Of a stretch of DNA of 33,606 bases, positions 15,631-33,606 are shown one piece after another. The notes beneath the pieces are model-generated. The model was not told the DNA's origin. It made no database searches and saw only the letters and a list, made by a program, of their open reading frames with translations. The translations under genes were made by a program, and so were the position numbers. This DNA is from a virus. Where the stretch lies: positions 1 through 33,606 of the IMG/VR virus record IMGVR_UViG_3300022602_002802; one strand, given 5' to 3'. How positions within the stretch are numbered: the first letter of the stretch is position 1; each line of letters opens with the position of its first letter.

Positions 15631-15666
15631 AACTCTGCATGTCATTGCTACTTTTAGGAGATAACA

Positions 15667-16194
15667 ATGGCAAAATTTTATTCTACAAAAACTTACGGTA
15701 ATGACCGTGGCTTATCATGCTGTTTTAGACAATGGCGTGCCACGCACAGCCACTGCTCATTACTACATGGTTACTCAATTGGTATTAAACTAATCTTTGA
15801 ATGTGATACATTAGACGAAAAGAACTGGGGCATGGACTTTGGCGGTCTTAAAGAATTCAAAACATGGGCAGACTGGATGTTTGATCATACCACTGTTATT
15901 GCCGAGGATGATCCACTACTAGATCGATTCAAACTGATGTCGGGCTGGAGCTCAAATCCAGAGCACGATGGCAACTCAGAAAGTGTACAAACAGAACCCT
16001 ATCGCAGATCAGGTGTGTGTGATTTACGCATTGTACCTGCTGTGGGCTGTGAAATGTTTGCCAAAATGTGCTATGACAAAATGGATTGGTTACTAAAGAA
16101 CGGCGAACATCGTTATCCACTCAATCCTACTGTACGTATCAAAAGCGTGGAAGTATTTGAACATGCTGGTAACTCGGCTACATACGAAGGTTAA
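15667..16194 (+). CDS. queD: 6-carboxy-tetrahydropterin synthase-like protein (QueD/PTPS family)
   Basis: A 175-residue member of the 6-pyruvoyl-tetrahydropterin synthase family. Family signatures in order are a His/Cys-rich zinc region (ATHSHCSLLHGYS, 25-37), MDFGGLK (57-62, in the usual MDFxxLK place), FDHTT (72-76) and, near the C terminus, VEVFEHAGNSATY, which carries the conserved Glu. The LHGH of E. coli QueD is LHGY here, a form seen in a proteobacterial/phage subgroup; zinc would then rely on the nearby His27, His29 and His34. QueD converts dihydroneopterin triphosphate to 6-carboxytetrahydropterin on the way to queuosine and 7-deazaguanine bases. No queC, queE or queF is in the window, so it may complement host enzymes or act in phage DNA or tRNA modification encoded elsewhere. 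AGGAG (15656-15660) sits six bases before the ATG. Confidence 0.88.
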   Translation: MAKFYSTKTYGNDRGLSCCFRQWRATHSHCSLLHGYSIGIKLIFECDTLDEKNWGMDFGGLKEFKTWADWMFDHTTVIAEDDPLLDRFKLMSGWSSNPEHDGNSESVQTEPYRRSGVCDLRIVPAVGCEMFAKMCYDKMDWLLKNGEHRYPLNPTVRIKSVEVFEHAGNSATYEG

Positions 16195-16348
16195 GTATTT
16201 TTGGCGGCTTTGGGCCAAAGCACTAGGTGAAAAAGCAGGCAGTTCGGACGAAGAAGCGGACCGAATTGCTTGCATTCGTACTGTAATTGTGTTATCATAT
16301 GTACTTACAAACACTTTTATAATCGTAGGCGTCATAAGGCATTGGTAA
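16163..16348 (+). CDS. Small membrane protein between queD and uvsE
   Basis: A 61-residue protein from the ATG at 16163 (a TTG at 16157 is an alternative), overlapping the end of queD by 32 bases. GGAAG (16149-16153) is a plausible ribosome site. The N-terminal part is basic with an amphipathic FWRLWAKALGEK helix, followed by an acidic stretch (SSDEEADR). A hydrophobic stretch of about 20 residues (TVIVLSYVLTNTFIIVGVI) ends in RHW, which looks like a single transmembrane helix. The stop overlaps the uvsE start as TAATG, which supports real translation. I recall similar small membrane proteins in cyanophage-like genomes, but I cannot assign a role. Confidence 0.7.
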   Translation: MLVTRLHTKVKYFWRLWAKALGEKAGSSDEEADRIACIRTVIVLSYVLTNTFIIVGVIRHW

Positions 16349-17373
16349 TGAAACGTATAGGCTTTTGTTGTAAATGGATTGACCATCCTCATCAGGTTGA
16401 CGGTATTGGTCCAAAGGACGATGCCAAACAGTACAACACTGGCACTACAACTATTTCCTGGTTAAATAGACAATCGAGAGATGTAGCGGAGAAGAAACTA
16501 TGGGACCTAATGGTAGGCAATATCGAATCAACAAGGCGACTAGTTGAACGTGTCGGCACACTTGAGCCTAGCCTTAGGATGGTTCGGATTAGTTCTGACA
16601 TTCTCCCTGCTTATACTCACGCTGACTTTGCTGATTATTGGCGTCAACCTGACGTTATATCATACTGCGAAACCCACTTCAAGAGAGTGGGTGATATTGC
16701 TCGCAATAGCAATATTCGGTTGTCTATGCACCCTGGGCAGTTTACTGTCTTGGCAAGTGATAACCCAGGCATTGTCGAACGTTCGATCGCAGAATTCGAG
16801 TATCACACAGACATGGCCAGATACATGGGCTACGGACAATCATTCCAAGACTTCAAGATCAATGTCCACATCTCGGGCAAACAAGGTCCCCAAGGCATTA
16901 GAAATGCCTACAACAGATTAAGTCCGGAGGCACGTAATTGTATTACAATCGAAAACGAAGAAAACTCATGGGGGTTAAATGACTGTCTCACTCTTACAGA
17001 TACTATTCCTATCGTCCTTGATATACATCATCATTGGATACGTGAGGGAGAGTACATACAACCTGGAGACGACCGCGTCAAGCGAGTTGTGGACTCTTGG
17101 CGGGGTCTTCGCCCTACTATGCACTATAGCATATCTCGAGAAGATTATCTAATCAATCATTCCACGGATGTTCCGCCCGATTACGAACTGTTATTGGCCG
17201 AGGGTTACAAAAAGCAAAAGCTCAGAGCACATTCAGACTTTTACTGGAATACAGCTACGAATGAATGGGCACTGAGCTTTCTAAACTCACACGATATCAT
17301 GGCGGAGAGTAAAGGCAAGAATCTTGCCAGCTTTGCTCTTTACGAGCAGGCTAAACAACTTACTCTGCTTTAG
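16348..17373 (+). CDS. uvsE: UV damage endonuclease (UvsE/UVDE)
   Basis: A 341-residue TIM-barrel nuclease of the UVDE family, which nicks DNA 5' to UV photoproducts and other lesions to start repair without a photolyase. Features include the N-terminal strand MKRIGFCCKW, VRISSDILP (79-87), SMHPGQF (126-132) with metal ligand His128, INVHISG (171-177), IENEE (201-205) and LDIHHHW (224-230). This order of His, Glu and Asp residues is that of the three-metal active site. The length is close to the usual 300-340 residues. The ATG at 16348 overlaps the upstream stop (TAATG); the frame is open back to 16270, but that part lies inside the small membrane gene. T4 uses an unrelated enzyme, DenV, for this task, so UvsE is a functional replacement. 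The 3' end overlaps the convergent gene by 14 bases. Confidence 0.93.
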   Translation: MKRIGFCCKWIDHPHQVDGIGPKDDAKQYNTGTTTISWLNRQSRDVAEKKLWDLMVGNIESTRRLVERVGTLEPSLRMVRISSDILPAYTHADFADYWRQPDVISYCETHFKRVGDIARNSNIRLSMHPGQFTVLASDNPGIVERSIAEFEYHTDMARYMGYGQSFQDFKINVHISGKQGPQGIRNAYNRLSPEARNCITIENEENSWGLNDCLTLTDTIPIVLDIHHHWIREGEYIQPGDDRVKRVVDSWRGLRPTMHYSISREDYLINHSTDVPPDYELLLAEGYKKQKLRAHSDFYWNTATNEWALSFLNSHDIMAESKGKNLASFALYEQAKQLTLL

Positions 17374-17626
17374 GCTTGCGTGGAGCACGTGGCTTTTTAG
17401 TTTTAGCTTCTGGCTTATAATCAGGATGTTCTTCGATTAATTGCTTAGTTGTTTTAACTTTCTTAGCCGCGGGCTTTTTCTTAGCAGGTGCAACTGACTC
17501 TACCATAGCTTCTGTAGCCTGAACTGCAACCGGTGTCGGTTCAACTGGAGCTTCTACTTTATAGGGCGCTTCAGTTTCTACAGCCTTTGGCTTGATTCCA
17601 AATAGTTTTTTAATGTGGTGTAACAT
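17360..17626 (-). CDS. Short Lys/Pro/Ala-rich basic protein
   Basis: An 88-residue protein on the minus strand, started at the ATG at 17626 because CAGGAG lies just upstream (minus strand of 17638-17631). The first 15 residues (MLHHIKKLFGIKPK) could form an amphipathic helix. The middle is Pro/Glu/Val-rich and disordered-looking, and the C-terminal half is highly basic with histone-H1-like text (AKKKPAAKKVKTTK and PRAPRKPKAE). No fold or catalytic motif is seen. Tails of this kind usually bind nucleic acids without sequence specificity. With a late promoter in front, it could be a packaged DNA-binding protein or a late regulator of nucleoid or genome compaction. It converges with uvsE and overlaps its 3' end by 14 bases, and is divergent from the superoxide dismutase gene. 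Confidence 0.75.
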   Translation of the reverse strand: MLHHIKKLFGIKPKAVETEAPYKVEAPVEPTPVAVQATEAMVESVAPAKKKPAAKKVKTTKQLIEEHPDYKPEAKTKKPRAPRKPKAE

Positions 17627-17643
17627 ATTTCTCTCCTGTAGAT

Positions 17644-17651
17644 TATTTATA
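17644..17651 (-). promoter_or_regulatory. T4-type late promoter TATAAATA for the basic protein
   Basis: On the minus strand this reads TATAAATA, an exact match to the T4 late consensus. It ends 17 bases before the ATG at 17626, with the expected start near 17638 and CAGGAG following at once. It lies two bases from the plus-strand octamer of the divergent gene. Confidence 0.75.
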
Positions 17652-17653
17652 CC

Positions 17654-17661
17654 GATAAATA
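17654..17661 (+). promoter_or_regulatory. Late promoter motif GATAAATA for superoxide dismutase
   Basis: The octamer ends five bases before the ATG at 17667. By the T4 geometry (start six bases after the octamer) transcription would begin at the A of the ATG, giving a leaderless mRNA. No ribosome site is seen upstream of this ATG, which fits. Confidence 0.6.
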
Positions 17662-17666
17662 CCATT

Positions 17667-18227
17667 ATGTATAACTTTATTAGATATGTAAGCCTAAACG
17701 AAGGAACAGCACCTAAAAGTCTAGAGCAGACTCCATTGCCTTATGCAAAAGATGACCTCGATCCTAGTATTAGCGAAGATACAATCAATTATCATTATGG
17801 TAAATTATACAAAGGGTATGTAGATCGTTTTAATAAAGGAGAAGGCGATGCCGACTTTAATGAAGCTGGAGCATTTCTGCACGATATATTATTTCGACAA
17901 TACCAAAAATCTTCAAATTCTAACCAACCTACAGCTATTTCTGAAAACTTTATTAATAAACATTTTACTAGTTTTGACAAATTCAAAATTGAATTTGAAA
18001 AAACAGCGATAAAAATTCAGGGTTCAGGATGGGTATATCTTGCTAGAGACGGTTCGATTAAAACTATCAAGAATCATGAAATACGTATGGACATTATACT
18101 GCTTGTGGATTGTTGGGAACACGCATGGGCACTTGACTACCAAGCTGACAAGAAAAAATATCTGGCCAATCAATGGAAGATTATTAATTGGAACCTAATA
18201 GGTTCTAGAGTTGGTCGATTGTCTTAA
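17667..18227 (+). CDS. Iron/manganese superoxide dismutase with a capsid-targeting-like N terminus
   Basis: A 186-residue Fe/Mn superoxide dismutase (2 superoxide to O2 and H2O2). All four metal ligands are present: His43 (YHYGK), His72 (FLHDI), Asp148 and His152 (DCWEHAW). The gateway Tyr51 is kept, but the usual His pair after HYGK is Leu47-Tyr48. Gly68 and His137 occupy the second-shell positions that separate Fe and Mn types, a pattern like mycobacterial enzymes, so metal preference is uncertain. The protein has about 20 residues before the normal start (LPYAKDDL). The first 13, MYNFIRYVSLNEG, resemble the T4 capsid-targeting peptide, with aromatics at 4 and 7 and an LxE|G prohead-protease-like site. 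The ATG at 17667 is the only reasonable start; codons upstream re-read the leader. It is likely a late gene. The 3' end overlaps a convergent gene by 23 bases. Confidence 0.88.
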   Translation: MYNFIRYVSLNEGTAPKSLEQTPLPYAKDDLDPSISEDTINYHYGKLYKGYVDRFNKGEGDADFNEAGAFLHDILFRQYQKSSNSNQPTAISENFINKHFTSFDKFKIEFEKTAIKIQGSGWVYLARDGSIKTIKNHEIRMDIILLVDCWEHAWALDYQADKKKYLANQWKIINWNLIGSRVGRLS

Positions 18228-18492
18228 GACTGCTAACAGGCATATCCCAAACACGTCTAGCTTCTACTCCTTTGCTCTGAGCAAACTTTTTTGGGTCGCA
18301 ATCTGCACATACATGGTAATAGTTATTGTTTAGGCGCTTGGGATTCATAGCGCCTTTTTCACGTCTAAATACACCTTGACAACTATCACAACGAAACACA
18401 ATAACTGTTCGCTTACGCATATAGGTATGGTGTACACCCTTTTTACTGGTGCGCATGTGTTGTGTTTGTTCGAATTCTGTGCCTAAGTACAT
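18205..18492 (-). CDS. Zinc-ribbon phage protein
   Basis: A 95-residue minus-strand protein. Two CxxC knuckles, FRCDSC (Cys35, Cys38) and VCADC (Cys62, Cys65), would bind one zinc ion. They enclose a basic stretch with PKRLNNNYYH, and the C terminus has KKFAQSKGVEARRVWDMP. Zinc ribbons of this kind are common in T4-like aquatic phages and often bind DNA, RNA or RNA polymerase, but I know no function for this one. The ATG at 18492 was chosen because the extension to 18549 runs through the upstream regulatory region of the divergent gene. There is no clear ribosome site. A late-like octamer ends five bases upstream. It converges with the superoxide dismutase gene and overlaps it by 23 bases. 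Confidence 0.75.
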   Translation of the reverse strand: MYLGTEFEQTQHMRTSKKGVHHTYMRKRTVIVFRCDSCQGVFRREKGAMNPKRLNNNYYHVCADCDPKKFAQSKGVEARRVWDMPVSSLKTIDQL

Positions 18493-18497
18493 ACTAC

Positions 18498-18505
18498 TAT
18501 TTACA
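18498..18505 (-). promoter_or_regulatory. Possible late promoter TGTAAATA for the zinc-ribbon gene
   Basis: Read on the minus strand, the octamer matches TATAAATA at seven of eight bases. It ends five bases before the ATG at 18492, the same short gap as for superoxide dismutase, and again without a visible ribosome site. A leaderless transcript is possible. The match is weaker than the others. Confidence 0.4.
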
Positions 18506-18526
18506 TTAAGATTATAAAATGCCTTT

Positions 18527-18534
18527 GATAAATA
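18527..18534 (+). promoter_or_regulatory. Late promoter motif GATAAATA for the Fe-S carrier and giant protein genes
   Basis: The octamer ends 17 bases before the ATG at 18552. The expected start near 18540 is followed at once by GAGGG (18542-18546) as the ribosome site. The gene for the giant protein lies three bases beyond the Fe-S carrier and has no octamer of its own, so both are probably driven from here. Confidence 0.65.
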
Positions 18535-18551
18535 GAATATCGAGGGCAAAT

Positions 18552-18875
18552 ATGATCAATATCACCGAGTCAGCAAAGACAAAAATCAAAGATCTTCTGT
18601 TAGAAGAAGCCAATCCTAAATTGGCATTACGTACATTTGTTCAAGGAGGAGGCTGTAGTGGATTTAGCTATGGCTTCACGTTCGATGAAGAAATGAACGA
18701 AGATGACTTTGAAATTCCTTTAGATGAATTCAAAGTATTAGTAGACAGTATGAGTATGCAATATCTACAAGGTGCAGAAATAGATTATAAAGAAGAATTA
18801 ATGGGTAGTCAGTTCGTTATTAAGAACCCAAATGCAACAACCACATGCGGCTGCGGTAGCAGTTTCGGAGTTTAA
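18552..18875 (+). CDS. iscA: A-type Fe-S cluster carrier (IscA/ErpA/SufA family)
   Basis: A 107-residue iron-sulfur carrier that accepts a cluster from a scaffold and passes it to client proteins. The three ligand cysteines are Cys35 ([10 protein letters not shown]), Cys99 and Cys101 (TTCGCGSSF), exactly the IscA numbering. The length is full for the family. The ATG at 18552 follows GAGGG and a late promoter; an in-frame ATG at 18519 lies upstream of that promoter and lacks a ribosome site, so it was not used. Fe-S carriers of this kind occur in T4-like marine phages. Possible clients in this window are the two radical SAM proteins, though those lie in the putatively early operon. It may instead serve host enzymes or a virion Fe-S protein, as its transcript continues into the giant structural gene. 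Confidence 0.93.
   Translation: MINITESAKTKIKDLLLEEANPKLALRTFVQGGGCSGFSYGFTFDEEMNEDDFEIPLDEFKVLVDSMSMQYLQGAEIDYKEELMGSQFVIKNPNATTTCGCGSSFGV

Positions 18876-33606
<14,731 letters not shown>

Noticed and set aside
15596-15666. preQ1 riboswitch in the queD leader
   Set aside because: A hairpin can be drawn, but I do not see the conserved preQ1 loop and A-rich tail, so it is listed only as a hairpin.
16318-16323. TATAAT upstream of uvsE as a promoter
   Set aside because: No acceptable -35 box at 16-18 bp and no extended -10; it lies within the small membrane gene, and overlap with that gene suggests co-translation.
18519-18551. Earlier ATG for the Fe-S carrier
   Set aside because: It has no ribosome site and lies upstream of the late octamer, so late RNA would not contain it; IscA numbering fits the ATG at 18552 exactly.

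Overview
The window looks like part of the genome of a T4-like (myovirus-type) tailed phage of an aquatic bacterium. It is AT-rich and gene-dense, and most genes run on the plus strand. The evidence for a T4-like phage is an ATP-dependent DNA ligase, a MazG-like pyrophosphohydrolase, a UvsE-type repair nuclease, a QueD-like pterin enzyme, an A-type Fe-S carrier, T4-style late promoters ([T/G]ATAAATA), and tail-fibre-like proteins including one huge open frame. The host cannot be named from this sequence. I see no tRNA, rRNA, CRISPR array or insertion sequence.

Layout. (1) 1-3234: a metalloprotease-like protein (probably cut by the left window edge), then a sigma70-type promoter (651-679), DNA ligase, MazG-like enzyme and a Trp-rich protein of unknown function. 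(2) 3231-13107: a tightly coupled auxiliary biosynthetic cluster. It holds two paralogous N-terminal-twitch radical SAM proteins (one at each end), a 2OG-Fe(II) oxygenase, two glycosyltransferase-like paralogs, a nucleotide-sugar epimerase, two SGNH-hydrolase-like paralogs and a nucleotidyltransferase-cupin fusion. Nearly every junction is an ATGA-type overlap, and a 20-codon ORF fills the only sizeable gap. Arginine codon use switches abruptly at 3231 from CGT/CGC to AGA/AGG, so the block looks like an acquired cassette. It probably makes and attaches an unusual sugar or other modification to an unknown acceptor: host surface, virion protein or small molecule. (3) 13097-17373: a second strong sigma70-like promoter, an unknown protein, a fibre-like protein preceded by a 12-bp hairpin that encloses a late promoter, then a third sigma70-like promoter with queD, a small membrane protein and uvsE. 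(4) 17360-18875: a compact late island with genes on both strands: a Lys-rich basic protein, an Fe/Mn superoxide dismutase, a zinc-ribbon protein and an IscA/ErpA-type Fe-S carrier, each next to a late-promoter-like octamer. (5) 18879-33606: one uninterrupted frame of at least 4,909 codons, still open at the window edge. It encodes a giant, modular, Ser/Thr/Gly-rich fibre or virion protein.

The most exciting points are these. The superoxide dismutase starts with a peptide that resembles the T4 capsid-targeting sequence and ends in a prohead-protease-like LxE|G site, suggesting an enzyme packaged inside the capsid. The hairpin around the late promoter at 14329-14371 resembles the logic that silences early transcripts of T4 gene e. 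The coupled cluster holds three sets of duplicated enzymes. The giant protein combines three repeat families.
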